The translations under genes were made by a program, and so were the position numbers. Under the pieces are notes generated by a model, which did not search any database, had not been told where the DNA came from, and saw nothing but the letters and a program-made list of their open reading frames with translations. Below, piece by piece: positions 33,757 to 41,467 of a stretch of DNA of 64,000 bases. Positions within the stretch are counted from its first letter, which is position 1; the number at the start of each line of letters is the position of its first letter. This DNA is from an uncultured Roseovarius sp. (lineage in GTDB: Bacteria; Pseudomonadota; Alphaproteobacteria; Rhodobacterales; Rhodobacteraceae), in assembly GCA_951812895.1 (NCBI GenBank), contig OX638333.1, positions 48,366 to 112,365 on the forward strand. Direction: 5' to 3'.

Positions 33757-34067
33757 TAGGCCAACTCCAACCACATAAGTTTGTGTGTCGCCTCTCTCAG
33801 GTCCGTGTAAGCGCGTTTTTCGTCTCTGGTGTCGCCTCGGTCCTTAGCGTCTGCGTAGGCTTGCTGTGCGGCTTGTCTGGCGTATTTGAGGCGTGCGGGG
33901 GCCGTGCGGGCGTAATACTTGTTTGGGAAGCCACGTCGGGCCGCTGCTCGCGAGACAGACGCTATGGATACACCGATCTCACCAGCAATTTCCGAAAGGG
34001 GCTTTTCAGAGAACCAGTAAGCTTTAAACTGGTCTGTCTCGTAAAACGCATTGCGAGGCTTAAGCAT
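33756..34067 (-). CDS. Small helix-turn-helix protein
   Basis: 103 residues with SEKPLSEIAGEIGVSIASVS, a typical HTH, and an Arg/Ala-rich helical C-terminus. Probably a DNA-binding regulator of the replication block. Confidence 0.6.
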   Translation of the reverse strand: MLKPRNAFYETDQFKAYWFSEKPLSEIAGEIGVSIASVSRAAARRGFPNKYYARTAPARLKYARQAAQQAYADAKDRGDTRDEKRAYTDLREATHKLMWLELA

Positions 34068-34068
34068 G

Positions 34069-34242
34069 TCAGCCCTCCAGTTTGTGTGTGAAATTGAGTT
34101 GGCGGGCGCGGTTCAATAGTGCTGCACGCTCGCCGTAGAATTCTTGACGGTGCTTGCCTAATGATCCCCACCAGCCTTGTAGTTCTTCGCGGGGAAGGCA
34201 TCGAATGTGGGTTAGCTTTTGTTCGCGTTCTTCGGGGGTCAT
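34069..34242 (-). CDS. Small hypothetical protein
   Basis: 57 residues (MTPEEREQKLTHIRCLPREE, ending FTHKLEG). Start overlaps the cytosine-methyltransferase stop as ATGA and its stop lies 2 nt before the next start, so it fits an unbroken operon. Function unknown. Confidence 0.6.
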   Translation of the reverse strand: MTPEEREQKLTHIRCLPREELQGWWGSLGKHRQEFYGERAALLNRARQLNFTHKLEG

Positions 34243-35225
34243 GCTGCCCTCTCTGCTTCGAGAATGGCGTGACCGATCATTTCAGGTATTTGGGGAACTA
34301 CTGCGTTTCCACATCCTTTAAGTCTGTCCACCCTATCGGGAACCCCATGAGCCACTCGACCCACGTTGGGTTCAGTGAGCCAGATTCTCCCTGGGTGCTT
34401 ATCCGCATCGCGTCTGGAAGAGAATTCATCCACCCACGGCCAGCTTCGTTCTGTGCTTTGAGCGTTCGTGCTCCCCTGTGCATTGACGCTGTCGGTGTCG
34501 GCCACATTTGCGGATGCAATACTTGAGCCGGCAAGCCGCTTCGATCGTCTGGTGCTAAACGTCCCCGTTTCTGACTGTCGTTCGCTCGAGGTGTGTGCCA
34601 AAACCGATGCGCTTGAGCCAGGTTCAGTCCGAACCCGTTTCCCGTATGGTGCTTGCCCTTCCGGATCGTCTCGGCCTTCACTTCCGCTTGACGTTCTGCA
34701 ATTTGTTCGGGTGTCCAGTTTTCGCGGCTGTAGAACGTCACCGGAGTGGGCAACAGTCCAACATCTGTCACGCCTGTGGTGCGCGCCAACGGCGCAAGCT
34801 GGAATAACAAACGTCCGGCAGGCGTAACCTTGTCCCTCCAAGTCAGAAAGCACGTCATCGAGGCCCATGCTGATGTGCCCAGCAACGTTTTCTCCAATGA
34901 CCCAAGAGGGCCTGAGTTCAGCCACGAGCCTATTAAATTCTGGCCAGAGGTGGCGGTCATCTTTCTCGCCGCGTCGCTTCCCGGCTGTGGAAAAGGGCTG
35001 GCATGGGTATCCTCCACAAATAAGGTCAACTGCTCCAACATCAGATCCTTTCAACTTGCGCACATCTTCAAAGCACCGAATTTCCGGCCAATGTTTTTTC
35101 AAAACCTTTCGGGGGAATTCTTCGATTTCGCAAAACGCTACGGTTTCAAAGCCCCCTGTGCGTTCAAGGCCAAGGCTGAAACCTCCAATTCCTGAGAATA
35201 AATCGAGAACCTTTAGCTTGGTCAC
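34239..35225 (-). CDS. dcm: C5-cytosine DNA methyltransferase (Dcm family)
   Basis: 328 residues from a GTG at 35225 (GGGAGG about 8 nt upstream). Motif I VLDLFSGIGGFSLGLE, catalytic Cys75 in GGYPCQPFS, ENV at 112-114, HHRRDRCW, and motif IX/X region GCGNAVVPQIPEMIGHAIL are all present. Transfers methyl to C5 of cytosine. Target unknown. A second long reading frame lies entirely inside this gene (34298-35041). Confidence 0.9.
   Translation of the reverse strand: MTKLKVLDLFSGIGGFSLGLERTGGFETVAFCEIEEFPRKVLKKHWPEIRCFEDVRKLKGSDVGAVDLICGGYPCQPFSTAGKRRGEKDDRHLWPEFNRLVAELRPSWVIGENVAGHISMGLDDVLSDLEGQGYACRTFVIPACAVGAHHRRDRCWTVAHSGDVLQPRKLDTRTNCRTSSGSEGRDDPEGQAPYGKRVRTEPGSSASVLAHTSSERQSETGTFSTRRSKRLAGSSIASANVADTDSVNAQGSTNAQSTERSWPWVDEFSSRRDADKHPGRIWLTEPNVGRVAHGVPDRVDRLKGCGNAVVPQIPEMIGHAILEAERAA
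34298..35041 (-). CDS. Overlapping gene nested in dcm (second frame)
   Basis: A 247-residue frame fully inside the methyltransferase gene on the same strand. It starts MLEQLTLFVEDTHASPFPQP with AAGGA 4 nt before the ATG, and contains LLPTPVTFYSRENWTPEQIA, WPTPTASMHRGARTLKAQNE and SLNPTWVEWLMGFPIGWTDL. I recognise these segments as a recurrent phage protein normally met beside or overlapping dcm genes. That makes dual coding likely, since random frames do not keep such motifs. Function unknown. Confidence 0.65.
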   Translation of the reverse strand: MLEQLTLFVEDTHASPFPQPGSDAARKMTATSGQNLIGSWLNSGPLGSLEKTLLGTSAWASMTCFLTWRDKVTPAGRLLFQLAPLARTTGVTDVGLLPTPVTFYSRENWTPEQIAERQAEVKAETIRKGKHHTGNGFGLNLAQAHRFWHTPRANDSQKRGRLAPDDRSGLPAQVLHPQMWPTPTASMHRGARTLKAQNEAGRGWMNSLPDAMRISTQGESGSLNPTWVEWLMGFPIGWTDLKDVETQ

Positions 35226-35229
35226 ACCC

Positions 35230-35475
35230 CTACCTCCCGAAAAGACCGACGCCACAAAGGACGCCGGTGAGTTTCAGGGAGGGACAGAAATTTACCCACT
35301 CACCCAAGCCTCCCGCCTGAATGTGTGAGGACTCTCCTTTTGATGAGTTGACATGGTCTCGCTCATTTACCCCTGAGCGAATGGGGATTGCGTGCTGGTT
35401 TGTGACCCCCTCAGTGCCAGCATGAAGGACTGGTGACGCCGTAACGTCTGGCCTGCTCGTGTTAGGTGTCATCAC
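35230..35475 (-). CDS. Small hypothetical protein
   Basis: 81 residues, Gly/Val-rich at the end (GLGEWVNFCPSLKLTGVLCG). Overlaps the upstream gene as ATGA and ends 5 nt before dcm. Unusual composition; may be real because of the coupling. Confidence 0.45.
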   Translation of the reverse strand: MMTPNTSRPDVTASPVLHAGTEGVTNQHAIPIRSGVNERDHVNSSKGESSHIQAGGLGEWVNFCPSLKLTGVLCGVGLFGR

Positions 35476-35873
35476 TCACCCCCTTGTGCTGTGGGGTGGG
35501 TGGGGTCAGTCAGTTCTGAAAGGTTCAGGGCTTCGACCAAGCCCGACATTTTGAGAAGTTCAAACACATGTTTGCCTGCGTCCGTTAGGCAATAAATCCC
35601 CGGCCACTGCTCATAGGGTGACCAGATTAAGCCCCTGCGAAGAAGGGCGTTACCCGGTGTTACGGTGTCGTACCTGCCTGTGGTGGCGACGTAGATTTTC
35701 CGCTTGCGCGTGTATTCGTCTGTTCTGCCATATCTTGCGGCGGCGGGATCGTTATCAGGGTTATCCTCACTTGCGACCAACGCCAAGAACGCAATCATTG
35801 GCTTTGAGAGGCGAAGATTGAATGCAGTGCTGGTTACGTGCTCCTTGAACAGGTCATTTGGTTTGCGGCTCAT
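35472..35873 (-). CDS. Winged-helix-like protein
   Basis: 133 residues. The C-terminal half reads as a winged helix (GNALLRRGLIWSPYEQWPGI, YCLTDAGKHVFELLKMSGLV). Probable DNA-binding accessory protein of the replication/early block. No specific family. Confidence 0.6.
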   Translation of the reverse strand: MSRKPNDLFKEHVTSTAFNLRLSKPMIAFLALVASEDNPDNDPAAARYGRTDEYTRKRKIYVATTGRYDTVTPGNALLRRGLIWSPYEQWPGIYCLTDAGKHVFELLKMSGLVEALNLSELTDPTHPTAQGGE

Positions 35874-35958
35874 AGGTGCGCCCCCTCTTGTGCTGCAGGG
35901 TGGGAGGGGTCTTGAATAAGATTGAAAGAGTTCCTAAATCCTCTAATTGAGGTGGAAG

Positions 35959-36069
35959 TCATTGTTTTTGCAATTTTTTGCAAATTTTGGAAACGCGAAC
36001 GCCAATGGCTTTGAGAAGCCGAAAAAACGTGAACACAAACAGCTTTCCAAGCAGAACCAGCCATTTCAT
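35959..36069 (-). CDS. Small membrane peptide
   Basis: 36 residues (MKWLVLLGKLFVFTFFRLLK, then IGVRVSKICKKLQKQ): one hydrophobic segment followed by a basic tail. Start overlaps the upstream stop (ATGA at 36066-36069). Function unknown. Confidence 0.5.
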   Translation of the reverse strand: MKWLVLLGKLFVFTFFRLLKAIGVRVSKICKKLQKQ

Positions 36070-36440
36070 CTATATCCCTCAATCCTGCGGGCAAACCGTT
36101 CGACACCGGCGAGATAAAGACCCACCGCTTTAACCGCCCATGAGGGCATGTCGCTTTCAAGCTGCATCCAGTTGATAATTGTGCGCGGGCTGACACCTAA
36201 AGCACGACTGCCCTTCTTGGCGATTTCGTCTTGTGTGCGCCCATCAAACGCCCTGCGAAGCTTCTCAGCATCTTCCCTTCGGGACTTGAGCCGAAAATCC
36301 ACGTTCGATTTTGCAAGATTTTGCAAGCCTTTCCTCCTATATTCATCACGTGGTTTACGAGCGTCATGTAGTTCGTGAAAAAGGGTGCGGGCCGGGGCTG
36401 GATAGGCTCCGGTCCGTGCGCGCTTTGGGGTCGCCGTCAT
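36066..36440 (-). CDS. Early DNA-binding protein with HTH
   Basis: 124 residues from MTATPKRARTGAYPAPARTL. The helical C-terminal half includes RTQDEIAKKGSRALGVSPRT, a likely helix-turn-helix. Coupled by ATGA overlap to the Cro-like gene. Probably an early regulator. Confidence 0.6.
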   Translation of the reverse strand: MTATPKRARTGAYPAPARTLFHELHDARKPRDEYRRKGLQNLAKSNVDFRLKSRREDAEKLRRAFDGRTQDEIAKKGSRALGVSPRTIINWMQLESDMPSWAVKAVGLYLAGVERFARRIEGYR

Positions 36441-36640
36441 TGAACGGCCTCTTTTGGCGCAGGATTGCTGGCTATGTATGCGCGGATCTTGTCGAGCTGT
36501 CGCACTCCACAGTCGCCTCCAGACTTCAAGCGCTTGTAGAGGGCTCCGTTGCGCACAACATTCAAACAAAACGACGACGGCGCCTGATTAGTGGCAGCGC
36601 AATATTCTTCTATTTCCTTAATGAGAGCATCATGTTCCAT
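36437..36640 (-). CDS. Cro-like early regulator
   Basis: 67 residues from MEHDALIKEIEEYCAATNQA. Helical with KRLKSGGDCGVRQLDKIRAY, a compact helix-turn-helix arrangement. First gene of the leftward lytic operon, divergent from the repressor, separated by a three-operator region. A -10-like AATATA (minus TATATT) only 5 nt upstream suggests the transcript may start at or next to the ATG, i.e. be leaderless. Confidence 0.6.
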   Translation of the reverse strand: MEHDALIKEIEEYCAATNQAPSSFCLNVVRNGALYKRLKSGGDCGVRQLDKIRAYIASNPAPKEAVQ

Positions 36641-36644
36641 GTTC

Positions 36645-36710
36645 AATATATTTAGCAATTGCTAATCTTTGTCAATTGCCAAGTGCTAAATTGTTTTTAG
36701 CGACTGCTAA
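36645..36710. promoter_or_regulatory. Operator region OR of E1 (three repressor sites)
   Basis: Three 14-bp sites share the palindrome TTAGCAATTGCTAA: 36652-36665 (perfect), 36676-36689 (11/14) and 36697-36710 (12/14). On the minus strand TTGACA (36675-36670) and TATATT (36650-36645) flank the perfect site with a 19-bp spacer, so repressor there would block the leftward lytic promoter. The same palindrome appears twice at 38346-38389. Confidence 0.8.
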
Positions 36711-36726
36711 ATGTATTGTTTGGACT

Positions 36727-37083
36727 ATGCCGATGAACCCTGTAGCTCAACGAATCCAAACCCTTCTCGATAGCCGAGATGAGAAGATGAAGCCCGCTGC
36801 CGAAAAAGCGGGAGTGAGCTACTATTCTGTTTATCCTTGGTGGCAACGCGAAAATTCTACACCGGACCCCGAAAAAGTTAATCTATGGGCCAAATATTTT
36901 GGCGTACCTGTGGGGCATCTTTTATACGGCGATCCCCTTGACGCAGACCCTAATGATTATGAATCTTTATTGGAAAGGGCCAAGTCTCTTGAAGGTGATG
37001 AAAGAAGGTCTGTTGAAACGATCCTGAAGACCCTCCTTCAGTCAAAAACTGGCTCAATGCTCGATCAAAAGCGGACCGAATAA
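36727..37083 (+). CDS. Phage repressor (CI-like, XRE family, no peptidase domain)
   Basis: 118 residues from MPMNPVAQRIQTLLDSRDEK. HTH around PAAEKAGVSYYSVYPWWQRE; the rest (YFGVPVGHLLYGDP and a helical tail) lacks an S24 autocleavage domain, so induction probably does not rely on RecA-driven self-cleavage. It sits beside the three operators and most likely binds the TTAGCAATTGCTAA sites. MNPVAQ at 36733 is an alternative start. Confidence 0.75.
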   Translation: MPMNPVAQRIQTLLDSRDEKMKPAAEKAGVSYYSVYPWWQRENSTPDPEKVNLWAKYFGVPVGHLLYGDPLDADPNDYESLLERAKSLEGDERRSVETILKTLLQSKTGSMLDQKRTE

Positions 37084-37143
37084 TCCTCAGCTCATCGGCT
37101 GTAAAATCTTGTAGCAATTTTTCCATTCTATGATGATCGTTCA
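36950..37143 (-). CDS. Possible small gene antisense to repressor 3' end
   Basis: A 64-residue frame starting MNDHHRMEKLLQDFTADELR, with GAGGGG 7 nt upstream. It overlaps the repressor's last 134 nt on the opposite strand. The opening looks protein-like, but the overlap makes it doubtful. Confidence 0.3.
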
Positions 37144-37246
37144 TATAAATTCCCCTCGAAAAACTTAGCAATGTTGCCGCCTGTGGCGGAATTTTTCGTG
37201 GGCCAGCTCAAGGAAATTAACCGAACAAAATGGGCCTACATGGCAT

Positions 37247-37438
37247 CTAAACCATACGGGAACAATACAAGAACATCAACACCGCTACATATTGTAGTGG
37301 GTTCGCGCTAACTATTTGTTTGACCGTCGGAGCGTTAATATATGTGGTAGAATCATGACCATTTTGTGGCTCTATTACGAGAGCGAATAACATTGGTTCT
37401 CGCTTTTTGATTGTATTCTGGTTTACCTGACGCGACAT
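37247..37438 (-). CDS. Uncertain 63-residue frame in AT-rich gap
   Basis: The 37084-37526 gap is AT-rich and holds only this frame of note, starting MSRQVNQNTIKKREPMLFAL and ending in a hydrophobic segment. No good ribosome site. It may be non-coding DNA between repressor and lipoprotein. Confidence 0.25.
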   Translation of the reverse strand: MSRQVNQNTIKKREPMLFALVIEPQNGHDSTTYINAPTVKQIVSANPLQYVAVLMFLYCSRMV

Positions 37439-37526
37439 TTTTCATCATTGAGGTAAGTTAATTGGTGCCCAGTGTATTAAGTTCATACGGAGAATCGTGA
37501 CTGGCTAGCACCCAAAGGAATAGAAG

Positions 37527-38231
37527 ATGAAGCCATATATACCCTGTTTTTCTGCGTTGCTTGTGTTTACGTTGTGCGGATGCATCCCGGAGTCTGGCCA
37601 AAGCAGCTCTAGTAGTTCGACTGTTTCTTCTGGCCTGCAAGGTGGCTTCCGTGAAGGAGAATCGCTCGTCGTTTTAAGGGCAAACTCAGACGCAATCCCT
37701 CCGACACCTGCTCGCGTAGGAAGAGATTCAAATACAAATCGCGCATACAGGTACTTTGGCAATCGACACGGCGGCGAAATTGACACTCCGACAGGGCAAA
37801 CCGCAGTAAGTAACCCACAATACGTTGGGTGGATTGTGGGTTGTCATGTAGATCAAATGACGGACCAAAAAAAATGCCACATAAACCCAAGATCTGACCT
37901 TAGCGGCGCCATTATGATCAACCGTGTAAGTGCAGCGGGTAAAACGTTGTTGTGGTGTGTTATTAAGCACGACTTCCCAGGCCGAAGTGCGAGAGTTCGA
38001 GTTGATAGTCATACTGTCATTACTACGGATTACGAAGGGTGTGTGAGCGGTGGTACAGCACGGCTTCTAACAAACCAAATTAGGCAAGGGTCCACCCTAC
38101 TATTAGAGTACGTGGAGTGGCCCTATGATTACGGACGCCAATCTGAGTACAAACTTGGAGGCACAAGGATTTTGGCCGAAGAGTTGTTCCGATTTTCGCG
38201 TGACCGCTCCCCAACCTTGTTTTCCAATTAG
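37527..38231 (+). CDS. Lipoprotein, candidate lysogenic-conversion gene
   Basis: 234 residues with a lipoprotein signal (SALLVFTLCGC, lipidation at Cys19), a Ser-rich linker and a soluble domain with several cysteines (GWIVGCHVDQ, TLLWCVIKHDF, YEGCVSGG). AAGGAAT before the ATG is a good ribosome site. It lies in the immunity region next to the repressor, where genes expressed from the prophage often sit. Surface exclusion or host alteration is possible; function unproven. Confidence 0.65.
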   Translation: MKPYIPCFSALLVFTLCGCIPESGQSSSSSSTVSSGLQGGFREGESLVVLRANSDAIPPTPARVGRDSNTNRAYRYFGNRHGGEIDTPTGQTAVSNPQYVGWIVGCHVDQMTDQKKCHINPRSDLSGAIMINRVSAAGKTLLWCVIKHDFPGRSARVRVDSHTVITTDYEGCVSGGTARLLTNQIRQGSTLLLEYVEWPYDYGRQSEYKLGGTRILAEELFRFSRDRSPTLFSN

Positions 38232-38345
38232 TGCAGACCATCAGGTGTTCTTGGTTAAACCAGCGCCGCCGAAATTCATCTTGCACTTGGCCGTTCAAAT
38301 TTTTGTGAACACTTTGTTTGTATAATCAGAGTCATTACCAATTAT

Positions 38346-38396
38346 TTAGCAATTGCTAATTTATTTGTTGACTATTTAGCAATTGCTAAATATATT
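38346..38396 (+). promoter_or_regulatory. Promoter PL-like with two repressor operators (OL)
   Basis: Two perfect TTAGCAATTGCTAA sites at 38346-38359 and 38376-38389, 30 bp apart. TTGACT at 38368-38373 and TATATT at 38391-38396 are separated by exactly 17 bp, with the second operator filling the spacer. Repressor binding would therefore shut the rightward early operon starting at 38422. Confidence 0.85.
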
Positions 38397-38421
38397 ACTC
38401 CCAACACACGGGAGAAACACC

Positions 38422-38670
38422 ATGCACCTTGCGCCTCAGAAACTCCACGCAACCAGTGACCAAATCGCAGCGCTTTTGCGCCACGCCAGAAACACAAGCG
38501 AAGGCTCACACCCGACATTCGGAAACCACGTTGCTGACGTGCTTGATTGCCTCGTTGCTGTGATCTGGAGCGATGACGAGGAAGACAAAGCCTCTGCCGC
38601 AGAAGACCTTGTGGACGCAGCAAGTGCCCTGCGTGACCGTGCTGATATCGAAATGCAGGAGGCCGCGTAA
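38422..38670 (+). CDS. First gene of rightward early operon, hypothetical
   Basis: 82 residues from MHLAPQKLHATSDQIAALLR with GGGAGA upstream. Acidic helical C-terminus (WSDDEEDKASAAEDLVDAAS). Stop and next start overlap as TAATG. Unknown early protein. Confidence 0.65.
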   Translation: MHLAPQKLHATSDQIAALLRHARNTSEGSHPTFGNHVADVLDCLVAVIWSDDEEDKASAAEDLVDAASALRDRADIEMQEAA

Positions 38671-39398
38671 TGTCCAAGTTTGACGTTCTCAAAAGATTTA
38701 CTGGCGAAGTTCTTTTCACGGCTGAGTTGGACTGTGACGACGATACACCAAGTTCCATAAGGCTAGGCCTTGCCGTTAAGTGGGGTGTTAAGAACAGAGC
38801 GAACCTCAACGGAGCGAACCTCGACGGAGCGAGCCTCTACAGAGCGAACCTCAACGGAGCGAACCTCGACGGAGCGAACCTCAACGGAGCGAACCTCGAC
38901 GGAGCGAACCTCAACGGAGCGAACCTCGACGGAGCGAACCTCAACGGAGCGAACCTCGACGGAGCGAACCTCAACGGAGCGAGCCTCTACAGAGCGAACC
39001 TCGACGGAGCGAGCCTCTACAGAGCGAACCTCAACGGAGCGAGCCTCTACAGAGCGAACCTCGACGGAGCGAGCCTCTACAGAGCGAACCTCAACGGAGC
39101 GAACCTCGACGGAGCGAGCCTCTACAGAGCGAGCCTCTACAGAGCGAGCGGAATCAACGAATACATCAAATGCATTCAGATAGATCAGTACCCGATCACC
39201 TACACCTCAGAGGTGATGCAGATCGGATGCCAAAGACATTTGATCGCGGAATGGCGTGGCTTTGACGATGAACGCATTGCGGGAATGGATGGCAAAAAAG
39301 CCCTGCGGTTCTGGCGCAAGTACAAAGATTGGATATTTCAAACGATTGATCTTTGCCCCGCGACACCCACGAAAAAAAACGAAGCGGACGCAGCATGA
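38670..39398 (+). CDS. Pentapeptide-repeat protein
   Basis: 242 residues. From about residue 44 there are some 23 consecutive pentapeptides of type A(N/S)L-x-x ([15 protein letters not shown]), which fold as a right-handed quadrilateral beta helix. Some such proteins mimic DNA and protect gyrase. N-terminal 40 and C-terminal 80 residues are non-repetitive ([20 protein letters not shown]-like). Encoded by near-identical 15-bp units, so copy number is likely to vary. Confidence 0.85.
   Translation: MSKFDVLKRFTGEVLFTAELDCDDDTPSSIRLGLAVKWGVKNRANLNGANLDGASLYRANLNGANLDGANLNGANLDGANLNGANLDGANLNGANLDGANLNGASLYRANLDGASLYRANLNGASLYRANLDGASLYRANLNGANLDGASLYRASLYRASGINEYIKCIQIDQYPITYTSEVMQIGCQRHLIAEWRGFDDERIAGMDGKKALRFWRKYKDWIFQTIDLCPATPTKKNEADAA
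38798..39150 (+). repeat. 15-bp tandem repeats in pentapeptide gene
   Basis: Units such as GGAGCGAACCTCAAC, GGAGCGAACCTCGAC and AGAGCGAGCCTCTAC repeat about 23 times with very few changes, suggesting recent expansion. Confidence 0.9.
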
Positions 39399-39664
39399 CC
39401 CCTCCCCTCCCCCCTCAAGTGTCGTCTGGTCCCTCTGATGGCACAAAGTCCTCGGCTGGTAATTCTCCCCAGACTGGCCGGGGCACCTTCAACATGCCTC
39501 GCTACGCAAACTTGCGCGATGGTGATCTGGTCAAACGCAAATCAAACGGGTGTCAGAACATTGTCGGCACACTCGTGTTTGTCGTCACTCTTATTCTGCT
39601 TGGCTGCGCCATAGCTCAGGCAGCGGGGCCGCACCCTGATTGCATGGGAATACCGGCATGCTGA
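39395..39664 (+). CDS. Small membrane protein
   Basis: 89 residues; low-complexity Pro/Ser start, then one transmembrane segment (IVGTLVFVVTLILLGCAIAQ). ATGA overlap with the pentapeptide gene. The inner MPRYANLRDG could be the true start. Unknown. Confidence 0.5.
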   Translation: MTPPLPPQVSSGPSDGTKSSAGNSPQTGRGTFNMPRYANLRDGDLVKRKSNGCQNIVGTLVFVVTLILLGCAIAQAAGPHPDCMGIPAC

Positions 39665-39969
39665 ACCGTTACGCCACCTCACTGAAACACAAGAAAAACG
39701 TGTCCCTGTTTGAGCGGATTTTAGACAGGTATTCATGGCTAGAACTACACCAGCCAAACCCCGAAAAAGCGCCATGGCACGAGCGGGCGATACTGACTGA
39801 TGAATTCGGCGGAACAATCGTTTTGAACTTCTGGCCATGCTCTCTCACCGCACAGCGTGAAGGGTGCAAGTCAGTCAAGGGAGTGGATGAAATTCGCCTC
39901 ATGATTTCTGAGGCAATAGACGATTGCCAAGCCGCAGAAGCCTTTGACGTTCTGGAGGCCGGCCAATGA
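39658..39969 (+). CDS. Early hypothetical protein
   Basis: 103 residues from MLNRYATSLKHKKNVSLFER, soluble, with several Trp (WLELHQPNPEKAPWHERA). Overlaps the genes on both sides. Unknown. Confidence 0.6.
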   Translation: MLNRYATSLKHKKNVSLFERILDRYSWLELHQPNPEKAPWHERAILTDEFGGTIVLNFWPCSLTAQREGCKSVKGVDEIRLMISEAIDDCQAAEAFDVLEAGQ

Positions 39970-40046
39970 CCCACCCCCTATTCATAGCCCTACAAGGCAC
40001 AATTCTGGCCTGCTTGTACGCAATCGCTCTTACGGGGGCTTGGTGA
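39966..40046 (+). CDS. 26-residue membrane peptide
   Basis: MTHPLFIALQGTILACLYAI plus six residues: essentially one transmembrane segment. Coupled at both ends (ATGA upstream, TGATG downstream). Confidence 0.45.
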   Translation: MTHPLFIALQGTILACLYAIALTGAW

Positions 40047-40273
40047 TGAAACATAACCTACCTCAATTCTTCTCTGATTCCTATGAAATCGGTCAGAAGA
40101 AAGTAGCCCAAATCCACTTTGATCTTGCTTCGGAGCAAATGGCGGAAGCCGCGCCAGAGGCGTTTTCAACCGGATACGAAAACCCTGACTGGCGTGCCAT
40201 GCGCCGCCGCCAGTTTCAACGGGGTTGGTCTGAATATCAAAGAGCTAAATCAATACTGGAGGCCCTCACATGA
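40046..40273 (+). CDS. Early hypothetical protein
   Basis: 75 residues from MKHNLPQFFSDSYEIGQKKV, helical, with RRRQFQRGWSEYQRAKS near the end. Start set by the TGATG junction. Just upstream of the Gp157 gene. Confidence 0.6.
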   Translation: MKHNLPQFFSDSYEIGQKKVAQIHFDLASEQMAEAAPEAFSTGYENPDWRAMRRRQFQRGWSEYQRAKSILEALT

Positions 40274-40767
40274 ATGTACGCGCTGACATACCACTCATTT
40301 CTAGAATCTCCGAAGAACTACGGGATATGCTGGGTGACGAATTTGATCCTGAGACCTTTTGGGATAGCCTTGATGGCGAAACCGATGCAGTAGACATTGC
40401 GGATCGGTTGATTTCTTCGATGCAGGATGATGCCACGCTTGCAGATGCGGCCAAGGAATATGCTGCTGAAATATCTAGCCGCGCAAAACGTATTTCAGAG
40501 CGCGCAGGCGCAAAGAAGAAAGCTCTACTGCAAATTCTGGATGCGACTGGCGAGAAAAAACTAGAGCGCCCACTTGCCACCATTAGCCGACGCGCTGGAA
40601 GTATATCGGTGAGCATCACAGAAGAATCTGTGATCCCCTCGCAGTTGATGAAAACAACCGTCTTCCCCGATAAATCGGAGATCAAAAAGCAATTGCAGGC
40701 AGGAGAGGTCGTTCCGGGCGCAGAACTGGTACGCGGTCCGGACACGGTTTCAGTGAGGGTTAAGTGA
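40270..40767 (+). CDS. Gp157-family siphovirus protein
   Basis: 165 residues. Helical N-terminus, then RAKRISERAGAKKKALLQIL and a beta-rich end (ISVSITEESVIPSQLMKT), the pattern of Gp157 proteins of siphoviruses. Usually adjacent to single-strand annealing proteins, as here. Precise role unclear. Confidence 0.8.
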   Translation: MNVRADIPLISRISEELRDMLGDEFDPETFWDSLDGETDAVDIADRLISSMQDDATLADAAKEYAAEISSRAKRISERAGAKKKALLQILDATGEKKLERPLATISRRAGSISVSITEESVIPSQLMKTTVFPDKSEIKKQLQAGEVVPGAELVRGPDTVSVRVK

Positions 40768-41465
40768 TGCGCCTCCCTGATCTTGCTAAAGAATTCCCCC
40801 GTGACGCTATTCACTGGCGTGCGCAAACCCTCACCAGAGATGGTGATAAAGCCTTAGCCCTTGCCTATCTGGATGCACGGGACGTTATGGATCGGCTGGA
40901 CGAAGTATGTGGTCCTGAAAATTGGCAGACCAAATATTTAGAGACCCCCACGGGGCGCGTCCTGTGTAACATCGGCATTAAGATTGGTGATGAGTGGGTA
41001 TGGAAGTCTGACGGGGCTGGGGCCACCGATATAGAGGGCGAAAAGGGTGGGATCAGCGACAGCCTAAAGCGTGCGGCGGTGCTTTGGGGCATTGGCCGTT
41101 ATCTCTACCGCCTAGATGCCGTTTGGGCACCTTGTGAAACATATCAAAAGGGTGATCGAAAATACTTTTCCAAGTGGAGGGGTTCGCCTTGGGACCATGT
41201 GCGCAACGCGCCTCCGAAAGCCCGAGAGCCTGAAAAAGAGCAGCCCAGAAACCCCAAAGATATCGCAGACTCGTTGATTGCCGTTATAGGAAAGCCAGAA
41301 AATCGCGACGAACTAAACCTCGCCGTAACGGGTGAAAAATTTGCCACGGCCTCGGCATGGCTGAAAGAAACCAACACCGCCGAAAGTGAGCGGGTAACAA
41401 CCGCCTTAGATGCGCGCCGCAAAGAACTTGACCAGCCCACCCCCGAAGAACTGATGAGGGCATAA
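40767..41465 (+). CDS. Rad52/22-like single-strand annealing protein
   Basis: 232 residues from MRLPDLAKEFPRDAIHWRAQ, with AYLDARDVMDRLDEVCGPEN, DGAGATDIEGEKGGISDSLK and RAAVLWGIGRYLY, the Rad52-type core. Anneals complementary single strands in phage recombination. GTG at 40764 is an alternative start. Confidence 0.88.
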   Translation: MRLPDLAKEFPRDAIHWRAQTLTRDGDKALALAYLDARDVMDRLDEVCGPENWQTKYLETPTGRVLCNIGIKIGDEWVWKSDGAGATDIEGEKGGISDSLKRAAVLWGIGRYLYRLDAVWAPCETYQKGDRKYFSKWRGSPWDHVRNAPPKAREPEKEQPRNPKDIADSLIAVIGKPENRDELNLAVTGEKFATASAWLKETNTAESERVTTALDARRKELDQPTPEELMRA

Positions 41466-41467
41466 AA

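Noticed and set aside
35870-36196. 108-residue minus-strand frame overlapping the HTH gene
   Set aside because: It overlaps the HTH gene and a coupled membrane peptide that fit the operon better, and its sequence lacks protein-like features in the overlap.
38798-39150. CRISPR array
   Set aside because: Repeats are contiguous 15-bp units without spacers and encode protein. No cas genes or spacer-repeat arrays were seen in the window.
38770-39183. Frame of TERTS repeats through the pentapeptide gene
   Set aside because: Shadow of the 15-bp repeats in another frame; the ANLxG frame is the one with non-repeat ends.
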